From NCBI GenBank assembly GCA_022828135.1, contig JAJEJB010000034.1:1-60551 (forward strand): 60,551 nt of DNA. The letters run 5' to 3'. This DNA comes from Acidimicrobiia bacterium. Lineage in GTDB: Bacteria > Actinomycetota > Acidimicrobiia > Acidimicrobiales > Aldehydirespiratoraceae. The translations under genes were made by a program, and so were the position numbers. Position 1 is the first letter of the stretch. The number at the start of each line of letters is the position of its first letter. Shown here piece by piece: positions 14,610 through 27,613 of this stretch. The notes under the pieces are model-generated. The model was given only the letters and a program-made list of their open reading frames with translations. It was not told the DNA's origin and made no database searches.

Positions 14610-16301
14610 TCAGGTCCCGGTGGAGCGGCCCCTGAGGATGTCGTCGTAGCCGCGGATCAGGGTGTGCTCGGTCTCCTGCACATCCTCGGGGCTGGCTGCG
14701 AAATAGCCGGTGGCCATTCCCATATCGGACGCGGCGTCCAGGTACTCGGGCACGCTCGACAGGTACAGGCAGTCGTAGAGGTCCACCGACATCACCCGGC
14801 GGGTCGCCTCGAACAGCGACCGCTCGGGAAGCACAGCTCCCACATCGCCGCTCACCAGCCACGACGACACCGAGTCCTCCAACTCGGCCATGCGCCGCAA
14901 CCGAAGCCCCCACTCTCGAGGCTGGTTGCCCACCGCCGCCACCGGCAGGCTCCGGCTGGCGACCCGGTCGAGGAACGGGTGCAGGCCCGGCACCAGCTTG
15001 AACGACGACAGGTAGCGGGTCTCCACGTCCCGGCCGATCGGGCCGAGCCCGAGGTCGCTCCAGAACTCCTCGGCGGTGAGCCTGCCCAGCACCAGCATGC
15101 GGTGCCGGTCGCGGATCAGCTCCGGATCGATGTCGGGGTTCTCGCCCAGGATCACCGGCAACAGCAGGCCCTCCCGCGGGTCGGTGGGCCGCACGATCAC
15201 GCCGTGCACGTCCACCACCAGCAGGCGCAGCAGGCGCTTGCGGGGGCGGCTGGCCTCCGCCTCGCGGGCCGCGGCCCGCTGCTGGCGGCGCCGGGTGGCT
15301 CGGCGGCCCCGGCCCCTGGGAGCCCGCAGCAGCGCCACCAACCTGGCGACGCCTACGCCCAGCAGCACTGCTCCGAACGCGATGCCGGCCACCCGGGCGA
15401 TGTTGAGCCACAGCGGCGCAAGGGTGTCGGAGATCATCGTCGAGGCGTTCACCGTCACCGGCCGGTCGCCGTAGGAGAAGCGCCAAGCGGCCGTGGATCC
15501 GTCGACCGCCGGCGACAGCTCCGCCATCTCGTCCTCGAGCTCCCCCTCCACCCCGAAGCCGCCTACAGAGGCGCTGAAGGCATCGTCGGAGTCGATCAGC
15601 GTCAGCAGGAACTCGAAGCCCAGCGAGTCCTCGGGCGTGCCGGCCTCCGCGATCAGATCCTCCAGCGGGCGCCCGAAGGGCTGACCCTCGAAGATCGCCG
15701 CGAGCGCGTCGTCGCTGAAGTCGTCCAGAGGCGGAGTCGGGTTGATGTCGGCCCGGAAGCGGTAGGAGGTCTCAGCGAAGGAGCGGGTCTGCTCCAGGAC
15801 CACGTCGGTGAAGATCACATCCTTGCCGGCCAGTTCCTCGAGGACCTGGGGCAGCTGGCCGGCCGACTCGAACCGCTTGACCGCCCGGATCTGCACGCCG
15901 CCGTCGGCGCGGAACAGCGGGCCCTCCACCGCCCATCCGGCGGCCTGGGCGTCGTCGAAGAGCAGCCCCCCGGCCAGTTCGGGGACGCGGGACACCGCCA
16001 CGGCGTCGGCGTTGAACACCACCGTCACCGTGCCCGAGCCGGCATCCTCCACTTCGACGTGCACGCTGGTGTCGACCCGGCAGGCCGCGACCAACAACGC
16101 CAGCCCCAGAGCCAGCACGGCCGACCTGAGGGCGCGCGCGAACGGGCGAGAGCGTGCCGCATCGGGGCGCGGTGTTTCCCGCTCTTGTTCGCTGCGCTCA
16201 CGGGCCGCTCGGGCCACGGCCCCGCCCGTCTGGGACCGGTTCGCTCGCCTACCCGCAGGGCCTCTGAGCACCGCAACCGCACGCCGACGCTGAGCGGCCA
16301 T
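14610..16301 (-). CDS. LppM-like lipoprotein fused to cytoplasmic HAD-like domain
   Basis: Up to 563 residues. A hydrophobic stretch ends in lipobox LLVAAC (Cys74 of the long form). The outer domain (about 75-295) resembles LppM/DUF3153: VDTSVHVEVEDAGSGTVTV and FRADINPTPPLDDF segments. One membrane helix follows (301-326), then a basic linker, then a HAD-like domain (about 358-560) opening with LLVVDVHGVI; the first motif is DxHG rather than DxDG, so activity is uncertain. Start is unclear: GTG 16217 lies inside a dispersed repeat (16178-16220) and would give VARAARERSEQER at the N-terminus; no good start is seen between repeat and signal peptide. Tail-to-tail with the SDR gene. Confidence 0.65.
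   Translation of the reverse strand: MAAQRRRAVAVLRGPAGRRANRSQTGGAVARAARERSEQERETPRPDAARSRPFARALRSAVLALGLALLVAACRVDTSVHVEVEDAGSGTVTVVFNADAVAVSRVPELAGGLLFDDAQAAGWAVEGPLFRADGGVQIRAVKRFESAGQLPQVLEELAGKDVIFTDVVLEQTRSFAETSYRFRADINPTPPLDDFSDDALAAIFEGQPFGRPLEDLIAEAGTPEDSLGFEFLLTLIDSDDAFSASVGGFGVEGELEDEMAELSPAVDGSTAAWRFSYGDRPVTVNASTMISDTLAPLWLNIARVAGIAFGAVLLGVGVARLVALLRAPRGRGRRATRRRQQRAAAREAEASRPRKRLLRLLVVDVHGVIVRPTDPREGLLLPVILGENPDIDPELIRDRHRMLVLGRLTAEEFWSDLGLGPIGRDVETRYLSSFKLVPGLHPFLDRVASRSLPVAAVGNQPREWGLRLRRMAELEDSVSSWLVSGDVGAVLPERSLFEATRRVMSVDLYDCLYLSSVPEYLDAASDMGMATGYFAASPEDVQETEHTLIRGYDDILRGRSTGT
16178..16220 (+). repeat. Dispersed repeat, copy 1
   Basis: A 43-bp copy of a repeat found also at 28731-28768, 32008-32045 and 44872-44914. 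The shared core includes GTTCGCTGCGCTCACGGGCC. Here it covers the putative start of the LppM/HAD gene. Confidence 0.8.
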
Positions 16302-16347
16302 GGCCCTGGTCCTGTGACCCGATCTCAGCTGCCCCCGGAGGGGAAGC

Positions 16348-18879
<2,532 letters not shown>

Positions 18880-19025
18880 CGCATACACCTCCTGGCCAGA
18901 TGGGCTGCCTCATGGCGGTCAGTGTAACCCGACCCCGTGACAGGAGTTGCGTCGCCGGGGCGGCCCCGACCGTGACATCGGCCACGCCGCGCCCGCGGCC
19001 GCGCGGTCCCTATTACCCTCGCGAC

Positions 19026-20018
19026 GTGGCCAGCACCTCGCCCTTCGCCCTGCTGCCGTGCCTGGACGACGACCTGCGGCGAGTCGAGGAGGAGCTGCTG
19101 AGGGCGGCCACAGCCCCCGACGACTTCGTCACCGAGTTGGCCCGGCATCTGATCACAGTGGGCGGGAAGCTGGTCCGGCCCGGCTTCTGCCTCGCCTCGT
19201 CGCTGGTTTGCGACGCCGCGCCGACGCGATCGTCGGAGGCCGCGGTGCGGGGCGGCGCCTCCGTCGAGCTGGTCCACATCGGCTCGCTCTACCACGACGA
19301 CGTCATGGACGAGGCCACCACCCGGCGCTCAGTGGCCAGCGTCAACGCACAATGGGGCAACATGCGGGCCATCCTGGCCGGCGACTACCTGCTGGGGCGG
19401 GCCTCCGCCATGGCGGCCTCGCTCGGGGCCGAGGTCGCGGAACTGCTGGCCGAGGCGATCACCCAGCTCTGCGAGGGCCAGATCATCGAACTCGAGAACG
19501 CCTACGACACCGAGCGCAACGAGCAGCGCTACGAGAAGGCGGTATCGGGCAAGACCGCCGCGCTGCTGTCCATCTGCTGCCGGATCGGGGCCACGGTGGG
19601 TGACGTGCCACGGACCGCGGTGGAGGCGCTCGGAGAGTTCGGCTTCTCCTACGGCATGGCCTTCCAGATCGTCGACGACATCCTGGACCTAGTGGCCACC
19701 GAGTCGCAGCTGGGCAAACCGACCGGCAACGACCTGGCCGAGGGCACCTACACGCTTCCGGTCATCCGGGCGCTGGCCGACCCGGCGGCGGGCGACGAGC
19801 TGCGCTCGATCCTCGGCCGGCCAATCGACGCCGCGGCCCGCGACCGGGCCGCTGAGCTGGTCCGGTCCACCCGCGGCGTTAACGAGGCCCGCGACACCGC
19901 CCGCATGTGGGCCGACAAGGCCCAGGCCGCGCTCACGTCGCTGCCCGACACCCCCGCCACCGCCGTGCTGCGCCTGGCCGCCGACCGCCTCACCGCAACC
20001 CCGGCCCTATCGGCCTAA
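19026..20018 (+). CDS. Polyprenyl diphosphate synthase
   Basis: 330 residues from GTG 19026 (VASTSPFALLPCL); upstream frame is open but lacks family sequence. Trans-isoprenyl synthase: GGKLVRP, first Asp-rich motif DDVMDEATTRR, GDYLLGRA, second Asp-rich motif DDILDLV and KPTGNDLAEGTYTLP. Condenses IPP with allylic diphosphates to a long chain, most likely the menaquinone side chain (GrcC/HepT-like). Chain length cannot be told by eye. Confidence 0.9.
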   Translation: MASTSPFALLPCLDDDLRRVEEELLRAATAPDDFVTELARHLITVGGKLVRPGFCLASSLVCDAAPTRSSEAAVRGGASVELVHIGSLYHDDVMDEATTRRSVASVNAQWGNMRAILAGDYLLGRASAMAASLGAEVAELLAEAITQLCEGQIIELENAYDTERNEQRYEKAVSGKTAALLSICCRIGATVGDVPRTAVEALGEFGFSYGMAFQIVDDILDLVATESQLGKPTGNDLAEGTYTLPVIRALADPAAGDELRSILGRPIDAAARDRAAELVRSTRGVNEARDTARMWADKAQAALTSLPDTPATAVLRLAADRLTATPALSA

Positions 20019-20023
20019 CCGGT

Positions 20024-20043
20024 CTGCGGGTACGCGCCCGCAG
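20024..20043. terminator. Hairpin between convergent genes
   Basis: CTGCGGG (20024-20030) and CCCGCAG (20037-20043) form a 7-bp stem with a 6-nt loop between the stops of the polyprenyl synthase gene and lysS. Likely bidirectional; no T tract. Confidence 0.5.
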
Positions 20044-20057
20044 GGAGAAATCGCCGC

Positions 20058-21529
<1,472 letters not shown>

Positions 21530-21533
<4 letters not shown>

Positions 21534-22327
21534 CGGTCCTGGTTGCGCTCGTGGACGATGCGCAGGCCGTGCAGGGTCAGGAACGGCTCGACGTGCTCGA
21601 TCGTCTGCGAGATGGGGGCGATCACATGGGCCAGACCGCCGGTGGCGACGACGTTGGCCTCGCCCAAATCGGCGAGGAAGCGGGCGTTCATGCCGTCGAT
21701 CATGGCAGTGAACCCGTACAGGGCGCCGGACTGGATCGACTCGACAGTGGTCTTGCCGATCACGCTGCGGGGCTCGACCAACTCGACCGCGCCGAGGGCG
21801 GCGGCCCGGCCGATGAGCGCATCCAGGCTGATCTCGATGCCGGGCGCGATGGCGCCTCCCATGAAGGCCCCGTCGGCCGATATGACGTCGAAGTTGTTGC
21901 CGGTGCCGAAGTCGACCACCACGGTGGGGCCGCCGTATAGGTCGTAGGCCGCCACCGCGTTGGCGATCCGGTCGGCGCCGACCTCCTTGGGGTTGTCGTA
22001 GTGGATCGGCATGCCGGTCTTGACACCCGGCCCGACAACTACGGGCGCGAATCCGAGCTGGCGCCGCACCATCTCCCGCAAGCCTGCCAGCAGTCGGGGC
22101 ACGCCCGAGCAGATGGACACTCCGGTGACGTCAGCGTCGAAGTCGATGTCGATCACATCGAGCAGCGACCTGATCACCACGCCGAGCTCGTCGGCGGTGC
22201 GGCTCGGATCGGTGGAGAGCCTCCAGTGGTCGAGCAGCCCGTCCGAGGCGGCCGAACCGTGGACGGCGCCCGGGTCGTAGATGCCAACGACGGTCTGGGT
22301 GTTGCCGACGTCGATAGCGAGCAGCAC
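21530..22327 (-). CDS. coaX: Type III pantothenate kinase
   Basis: 265 residues. N-terminal [10 protein letters not shown] phosphate loop, [12 protein letters not shown] and [13 protein letters not shown] with the conserved acidic residue, [12 protein letters not shown]. Phosphorylates pantothenate in CoA synthesis, with panC upstream. ATGA overlap with lysS. Confidence 0.95.
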
Positions 22328-22362
22328 CGCCGCAGGATACGGCGGATCGGCGCGGCAGCCGA

Positions 22363-23232
22363 TCAGCCGGCGCGGCAGCCGGTGTTGTCTATCAGGCGCG
22401 CCTTGCCGAACCGGACGGCTACCAGTAGACGTACATCGCCTCGCAATGGTCCGTCCGCGGTGAGGGTGGACACCGGCACCGCCGCGGTGTAGTCGATCTC
22501 CGCCAGCGGTGCGGTGGCGATCACCGAGGCCATCTCGGCCTCCACCGCCACGGCGTCGGTCTCACCCGACTGCACCAGGGCCGCTCCGGCCTCGAGGGCG
22601 CGGCGCAGCACCGGAGCCTGGCTGCGCTCAGCCTCGCCCAAGTATGCGTTCCGGCTGGAGAGGGCGAGCCCGTCGGGCTCCCGCACGGTGGGGCAGCCCA
22701 CCACCCGCACCGGCAACGACAGGTCCGCGGCCATGCGACTCACGATCGTGAGCTGCTGGAAGTCCTTCTCACCGAAGTAGGCCGAGCACTCGCCCACGAT
22801 CGAGAACAGCTTGGCCACGACGGTGGCGACCCCGTCGAAGTGACCGGCGCGGGAGGCGCCGCACAGCACATCGGCAAGCGCCCCCAGGCGCACGGTGGTC
22901 GCCACCGGCTCGGGGTACATCTCCTGCCCCCCGGGAACGAACACGATGTCGGCACCGGCTCTCGCGCACATCTCGAGATCGCGGTCCAGGTCTCGTGGAT
23001 AGTCGTCGAAGTCCTCGCCCGGATTGAACTGCAGGGGGTTGACGAAGATCGACACCACCACTACGTCGTTCTCGGCCCGGGCCCGCTCGATCAGCGAGCA
23101 GTGACCGGCGTGCAGGAAGCCCATCGTGGGCACGAGCCCGACAGTGCGGCCCGCCGCTCGGGCCTCAGCAAGCCGAGCGCGCAGACCGCGGATCGTGGCC
23201 TCGCGCTCTGGAGCGGGGCGACCGGTGCTCAT
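22363..23232 (-). CDS. panC: Pantothenate synthetase
   Basis: 289 residues from ATG 23232 (MSTGRPAPEREATIRGL), overlapping the DUF2520 stop by ATGA. PTMGFLHAGHCSLI (HIGH-like), FVNPLQFNPGEDFDDYPR, FGEKDFQQL and LALSSRNAYL motifs complete. Joins pantoate and beta-alanine with ATP. Makes the substrate of CoaX next door. Confidence 0.96.
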   Translation of the reverse strand: MSTGRPAPEREATIRGLRARLAEARAAGRTVGLVPTMGFLHAGHCSLIERARAENDVVVVSIFVNPLQFNPGEDFDDYPRDLDRDLEMCARAGADIVFVPGGQEMYPEPVATTVRLGALADVLCGASRAGHFDGVATVVAKLFSIVGECSAYFGEKDFQQLTIVSRMAADLSLPVRVVGCPTVREPDGLALSSRNAYLGEAERSQAPVLRRALEAGAALVQSGETDAVAVEAEMASVIATAPLAEIDYTAAVPVSTLTADGPLRGDVRLLVAVRFGKARLIDNTGCRAG

Positions 23233-23960
23233 GCCTGGTCTGCGAGGCGGCGGGCTTGCACCGACAGTGCCTCGTAGGCGGCCCGCTCGTCCGGGCCGAT
23301 CGCTTCCAGGTGTCGGCTGATCGTCTCGGTGTCGCCCCGGGCCGCCGGGCCGGTGAGGGCCGCGGCCGGACCCAACTCGTCGACATTGGCCACGGTGGCT
23401 CTGACCAGGTCCATGAAGGCCGCGAAGGGCACTCCGGCCACCGAAGCGATGCGCTCGGCCTGGCCGAGCAACGCCACCAGATGGTTGGAGGCGACCACCG
23501 CGGCCGCGTGGTAGGCGGACCGGTCGGCGTCGACCACCTCGAAGGCCCGGCCACCGAGATCGGCGACGACCTGACGGACGATCGGATCGCCCGCCACCGC
23601 GAACCACCCGCCGGCGAGCAGGCGCCGGGCCCCCACGGCAGCGTCCGGCAGCGCCACCAAGGGATGCAGGGCTGCCGGCCGCGGATGCCCGGCGACGGCA
23701 TCGAGGCCGAGCGATCCGGCCAGGTGGGCCACCGCGGCGGTCGCGGCGGGCTCGATTGCGGCGGACACCCTGGCCACAGCGTTGTCGGGCGTGGCGATCA
23801 GCACCAGGTCCACGCCGTCGGCGGCCCCGGCCACCTCGGCGGGCGTCGCTGACCGGCCCAGGATGGGGCGCAGGTACCAGCCGACTTCGGTCAGGGCGGC
23901 GGCCATAGCGCCGCCGGCCCGCCCGTTCCCAATGATGCGGACCGCCCGGGCGGTCATCAC
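23229..23960 (-). CDS. DUF2520 Rossmann-fold oxidoreductase-like protein
   Basis: 243 residues. NAD(P) loop IIGNGRAGGAMAAAL, DLVLIATPDN, LHPLVALPD, then a helical DUF2520 C-terminal domain (DADRSAYHAAAVVASNHLV). The fold is that of 6PGDH/ketopantoate-reductase-like enzymes. Its position, coupled directly to panC (ATGA), makes it a candidate ketopantoate reductase, but this is inference; DUF2520 proteins have no firmly known reaction that I can name. Confidence 0.8.
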   Translation of the reverse strand: MMTARAVRIIGNGRAGGAMAAALTEVGWYLRPILGRSATPAEVAGAADGVDLVLIATPDNAVARVSAAIEPAATAAVAHLAGSLGLDAVAGHPRPAALHPLVALPDAAVGARRLLAGGWFAVAGDPIVRQVVADLGGRAFEVVDADRSAYHAAAVVASNHLVALLGQAERIASVAGVPFAAFMDLVRATVANVDELGPAAALTGPAARGDTETISRHLEAIGPDERAAYEALSVQARRLADQA

Positions 23961-24436
23961 CGCAGAGGCCCGAGGCCTATCACGCCGTCGGCGGCCCAGG
24001 GCTCGTATCCGTCGGGCAGCAGGTCGGCACCCACGTCGGCCAGCGGGACCAGCACGAAGTCCCTCTCGTACATACGGGGATGCGGCACTACGAGGTCAGG
24101 GGCATCCACCCGCTCGCCGTCGATCCACAGCAAGTCTGCGTCGAGGGTGCGGGGCCCCCAGCGCACCACCCGGACCCGGCCTGCCTCCAGTTCCCTCGCC
24201 CGGCACTGCGCCAGCAAGTCACGGGCGCGTGCTGCGGTCCGGAGCCTCACCACCATGTTGAGGTAGGCACCCTGCTCGGGACCGCCTACCGGCTTGGTCT
24301 CATACACGTCGGAGATCCCGTCGACGTCGTCGAAGCCGTCCACCGCGCCCCGCAGATAGGCCATCCGGTCGCCCAGGTTGGACCCCAGCGCCACGAACAC
24401 CCTGCGGGTCGGCCCGGGGTGATCCGGTGCGGTCAT
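23957..24436 (-). CDS. folK: HPPK, 6-hydroxymethyl-dihydropterin pyrophosphokinase
   Basis: 159 residues. FVALGSNLGDRMAYL, YETKPVGGPEQGAYLNMV, RWGPRTLDADLLW and VPHPRMYERDFVL motifs complete. Transfers pyrophosphate to hydroxymethyl-dihydropterin in folate synthesis. Overlaps the DUF2520 gene and the phosphatase-like gene by 4 bp each. Confidence 0.95.
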   Translation of the reverse strand: MTAPDHPGPTRRVFVALGSNLGDRMAYLRGAVDGFDDVDGISDVYETKPVGGPEQGAYLNMVVRLRTAARARDLLAQCRARELEAGRVRVVRWGPRTLDADLLWIDGERVDAPDLVVPHPRMYERDFVLVPLADVGADLLPDGYEPWAADGVIGLGPLR

Positions 24437-24933
24437 GCGGACTTGAGCTGTTGGGCCATCGACACGATCTCACGAGCCATGGGACCGAGCTCGCGCTCCA
24501 GCAGCCGCTCGGCGATGGTGATGGCCTCGGGGCCGGTGTCGACCAACCCCGACCACAGCAGGTAGCCCGCCACCACACCCGACACCCGGTCACCGATCGA
24601 ATCGTGGTGGAGCACCACCCGCTGGTCGGTCGAATGGTCCCGGATCGTGGTCAGGATCTGCTCGAGCCGCTCGGTGCCGTCGGCTGGCTCCGAGAAGGGC
24701 AGGTGGGCGTAGGCCAGCCCGTGCTCGTCGTAGTCGTGGAGGTTGTAGGGAATCGAGGTGATGCTCACGATCAGGCCGATCTCGTTGCGGTTCAGCCAGA
24801 TGATCTCCTCGAGGCGCCGCACCCGCCGGTGGCCGACGCCATAGCCGCCGGGACGCTCGCACACCCCGAAGCGATCAGTGATGATCCACCGGAAGCCCCG
24901 AGGCTCGATCCCATCCGACCACTTGCTGCTCAT
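24433..24933 (-). CDS. Protein-tyrosine-phosphatase-like protein lacking the catalytic Cys
   Basis: 166 residues from ATG 24933, overlapping hpt by ATGA. It has the shape of a small dual-specificity phosphatase: IITDRFGVCERPGGYG, LEEIIWLNRNEIGLIVS, YAHLPFSEPADG, and a P-loop-like segment VVLHHDSIGDRVSGVVAGYLL. Aligned to the HCx5R signature, Cys is replaced by His (H-H-DSIGD-R), so the usual chemistry is impossible. Probably a pseudophosphatase or binding protein; role unknown. Family call is by pattern only. Confidence 0.55.
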   Translation of the reverse strand: MSSKWSDGIEPRGFRWIITDRFGVCERPGGYGVGHRRVRRLEEIIWLNRNEIGLIVSITSIPYNLHDYDEHGLAYAHLPFSEPADGTERLEQILTTIRDHSTDQRVVLHHDSIGDRVSGVVAGYLLWSGLVDTGPEAITIAERLLERELGPMAREIVSMAQQLKSA

Positions 24934-25499
24934 GCTTCGTCCAGGTCGAAGAGATGCACCGAGGGCAGCTCCCTGTAACGCTCGCCGACGTCCAGCCCGT
25001 AACCCACCAGCCAGTCGGCCGGGACGGAGAACCCGACGTAGCGGATGCCCTCGGTGCGGGCGTCCTCCCGCACGAGCAGGGCGCACATCTCGAAGCTGGC
25101 CGGACGCCTGGCCTTCAGCAACTCGGCCAGGTAGTCGGTGGTGAGGCCGGAGTCGACTATGTCCTCCACCAGCACGACGTGACGGTCCCGCACGTCGGTG
25201 TCGAGGTCCTTGATGATGCGGACCACCCCGCTGGACTCGGTGCTGAGCCCGTAGGACGAGACGGCCATGAAGTCGATCTCGACGGGCAGGTCGATGGCCC
25301 GGGCCAGGTCGCTCATGAACACGAAGGCGCCCTTGAGAACACCGACCAGCAACGGGGGGCGGCCCTGGTAGTCGGCGGTGATCTCGGCACCGATCGCTTC
25401 CACGCGGGCTCGCAGCTCCTCGGCAGTGATGATGGCGCGCCCGACCGATCCCGGCGGCTTCGGCATCTGCGCCGCGGGCTGCTCGGGCGCCAAGCTCAC
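24930..25499 (-). CDS. hpt: Hypoxanthine phosphoribosyltransferase
   Basis: 189 residues. Type I PRTase with LLVGVLKGAFVFMSDL, EIDFMAVSSYG, PRPP loop VVLVEDIVDSGLT and VPADWLVGYGLDVGERYR. Salvages hypoxanthine/guanine. Follows tilS as in many Gram-positive genomes; ftsH, often next, is not here. Confidence 0.95.
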   Translation of the reverse strand: MSLAPEQPAAQMPKPPGSVGRAIITAEELRARVEAIGAEITADYQGRPPLLVGVLKGAFVFMSDLARAIDLPVEIDFMAVSSYGLSTESSGVVRIIKDLDTDVRDRHVVLVEDIVDSGLTTDYLAELLKARRPASFEMCALLVREDARTEGIRYVGFSVPADWLVGYGLDVGERYRELPSVHLFDLDEA

Positions 25500-25538
25500 C
25501 CAGGCACCATACCGGGCGGCGCGCGGGCCTCTACGGGG

Positions 25539-26456
25539 TCAATCCGGCGGCTGGTCCCGATGTCGGGGCTCGATGCGGAGGCGGCCCGCGGTGCGGGCCA
25601 CTCGATGACCTCCGGTGATCTCGGTGGCGATGCCGCGACCCGCCGCGACGTCGAGCACCCGACCGATCGAGGCGGCCGTCGGGGCCGAGCCGACAGCCTC
25701 AGCGATCCAGCTCCTCAGGGCCTCGGCCGCCACCGCTCGCGGTGCGGCGGTGAGGGCGGCCGCGCTGGTGGGGTCGACCTCAGCGGCCAACCCGGCGATC
25801 ACCTCCAACGCCTGGGAGGCCAGATCGGCGTGGCGATTCAGAAGGGGAACCGGATCGCGCTCGAGAGCCTTGGCCAGTGCGGGCATCACCTCGTTGCGGA
25901 TGGCCACCCGGGCGAACGACGAGTCGTCGTTCATGGGATCGTGCACGGTGGCAAGGCCGAGCCGCTCGCAAAGGGCGCGGGTCTCGAAGCGGCGCAGTCC
26001 CAGCAGGGGCCGTCCGACCCCGGCGTGAGGCGCGGCCGCGCCGGCCAGCCCCCCGCCCCGGCCGACGTTGAACAGCACGGTCTCGGCCCGGTCGTCCGCC
26101 GTGTGGCCGACCAGCACGTCGTCGGGCAGCGCCTCGTAGCGGGCGGCGCGCGCTCTCGCCTCCAGATTGGGGCCGGGATCCACTCGCACGCGGCGCAGCT
26201 CGAAACCTGCCTCGAAGTGGTCTGCGATGGCTCGGGCCGCTTCGGCGTCGGCGCCCGCCGAGGGCCGCAGGCCGTGGTCCACGTGCCAGGCGGTGACCTC
26301 CAGCCCGGCCGCGGTCGCCAGCGCCACCAGGGCGGTGGAATCAGGACCACCCGACAGCCCGCAGGCCACGGCGGCGCCGGGCGCCGGGAAGGTGCAGCGC
26401 GCCAGAAGAGAATCGATGCTCGCGCCCGGGTCCGCTCCGCTGGGCGTCCCGGTCAC
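25539..26456 (-). CDS. tilS: tRNA(Ile)-lysidine synthase
   Basis: 305 residues. PP-loop SGGPDSTAL (about 35-43), TAWHVDHGLRP, VGHTADDRAETVLFN-type motif and PMNDDSSFARVAIRNEV. Makes lysidine at C34 of tRNA-Ile(CAU). Shorter than E. coli TilS, as usual for actinobacteria. Confidence 0.94.
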   Translation of the reverse strand: MTGTPSGADPGASIDSLLARCTFPAPGAAVACGLSGGPDSTALVALATAAGLEVTAWHVDHGLRPSAGADAEAARAIADHFEAGFELRRVRVDPGPNLEARARAARYEALPDDVLVGHTADDRAETVLFNVGRGGGLAGAAAPHAGVGRPLLGLRRFETRALCERLGLATVHDPMNDDSSFARVAIRNEVMPALAKALERDPVPLLNRHADLASQALEVIAGLAAEVDPTSAAALTAAPRAVAAEALRSWIAEAVGSAPTAASIGRVLDVAAGRGIATEITGGHRVARTAGRLRIEPRHRDQPPD

Positions 26457-26460
26457 CGTC

Positions 26461-27603
26461 TCAGGCCGCTGCCTCGGTCAGGCTCATGCGACTGACCCAA
26501 TCGCGCGGGTTGCGGATCTCGGCGATGCCGGGAACGTTCCCCGGATCCTCCCACACACGGTCGAGCAGGGCCGTGCCCCCGGCCTTCTCGACTGACGAGA
26601 TGAAGTGTTCGCCCTCGGCGTACTGCTTGATCTTGGCGTCGAGGCCGATCACCCGCTGGAAGACCTTGGCGAACCCGCGCACCGACTCCCGTCGCCTGCG
26701 CATCACCCGCCCGAACCGGGGAGCGGACGAGACCAGGCCCTTGCCGGCTCGATCCATGGTCACGTCGCCGTGGCCCTCAAGAAGGCTCATGAGCCCGGCA
26801 AGCTGATCCAGAGTCTCCACCTGTGCCTCCGAGGCGAACAGGGCCATGATCCCGCCGGCCGCCAGCGGGTCCTCACCGCGGCGCCGGGCCTCCACCACGC
26901 GGCGCACGGCCGCCGCGATCCGCTTCGGGTCGGGATCCACCGAGTCGAGCACCGACTCGACCAGGCCGATGAAGTGCGGCCGCATCCAGTCGACGCCGGT
27001 GAACTGGGCACGATGGGTCACCTCGTGGAGCGCCAGCCAGAGCCGGAACTCGGCCGGGTCGAACGCGTACTTGTTCTCCAGCGACAGCACGTTGGGGGCC
27101 ACGTAGTAGACGATGTCCTGATCTTCGGGCTTGTCGTCCTCGATGATCAGCAGGTCGTACTGGCCCAGCACACGCGTGGACATCCAGCCCAGCATGACGC
27201 CGAGCTCGGCCCCGGCCACCCGCCGGGTGATCGGGGCCAGCATCCCGTCCGAGCCTGTGCCGAGCTTCTCGGCGAGGGGTCTCAGCAGACGCTGGAACGA
27301 GGCCAGGTTGGCATCGATCCAACCGACCCGGTCGGTCACCCTGCCCCGGGCCGGTCCCGACAGCGACCGCAGGCCGGTGAACTCGGCCACCAGCCCCTCG
27401 GCCCGCTGGGTGCAGTCGGCGAAGTCCTCGGCCAGGCCGTCACGCCAGCGCGGCGCGGTGTAGGGCTCGCGCCGGGCGGTGCGCACCGCAACCCGGCGGG
27501 CCAGGTCCCAGTCGATGGGGTCGTCGAGGTCTCCAGGATCGTTGGGGCCGTCGAGATCGACAGCACCTTCGAGATCGACGGAGCCCTCGCCATGGGCGCC
27601 CAT
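26461..27603 (-). CDS. DUF2342 zinc-dependent metalloprotease family protein
   Basis: 380 residues from ATG 27603. HEVTHRAQF gives the HExxH zinc motif with an acidic residue farther on (GLVESVLD). LGQYDLLI, YYVAPNVLSLE and the C-terminal KIKQYAEGEHFI segments fit the actinobacterial DUF2342 family (sometimes labelled coenzyme F420 biosynthesis-associated). Substrate unknown. Preceded 10 bp upstream by a small membrane protein gene. Confidence 0.85.
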   Translation of the reverse strand: MGAHGEGSVDLEGAVDLDGPNDPGDLDDPIDWDLARRVAVRTARREPYTAPRWRDGLAEDFADCTQRAEGLVAEFTGLRSLSGPARGRVTDRVGWIDANLASFQRLLRPLAEKLGTGSDGMLAPITRRVAGAELGVMLGWMSTRVLGQYDLLIIEDDKPEDQDIVYYVAPNVLSLENKYAFDPAEFRLWLALHEVTHRAQFTGVDWMRPHFIGLVESVLDSVDPDPKRIAAAVRRVVEARRRGEDPLAAGGIMALFASEAQVETLDQLAGLMSLLEGHGDVTMDRAGKGLVSSAPRFGRVMRRRRESVRGFAKVFQRVIGLDAKIKQYAEGEHFISSVEKAGGTALLDRVWEDPGNVPGIAEIRNPRDWVSRMSLTEAAA

Positions 27604-27613
27604 GCGGTGGGGC

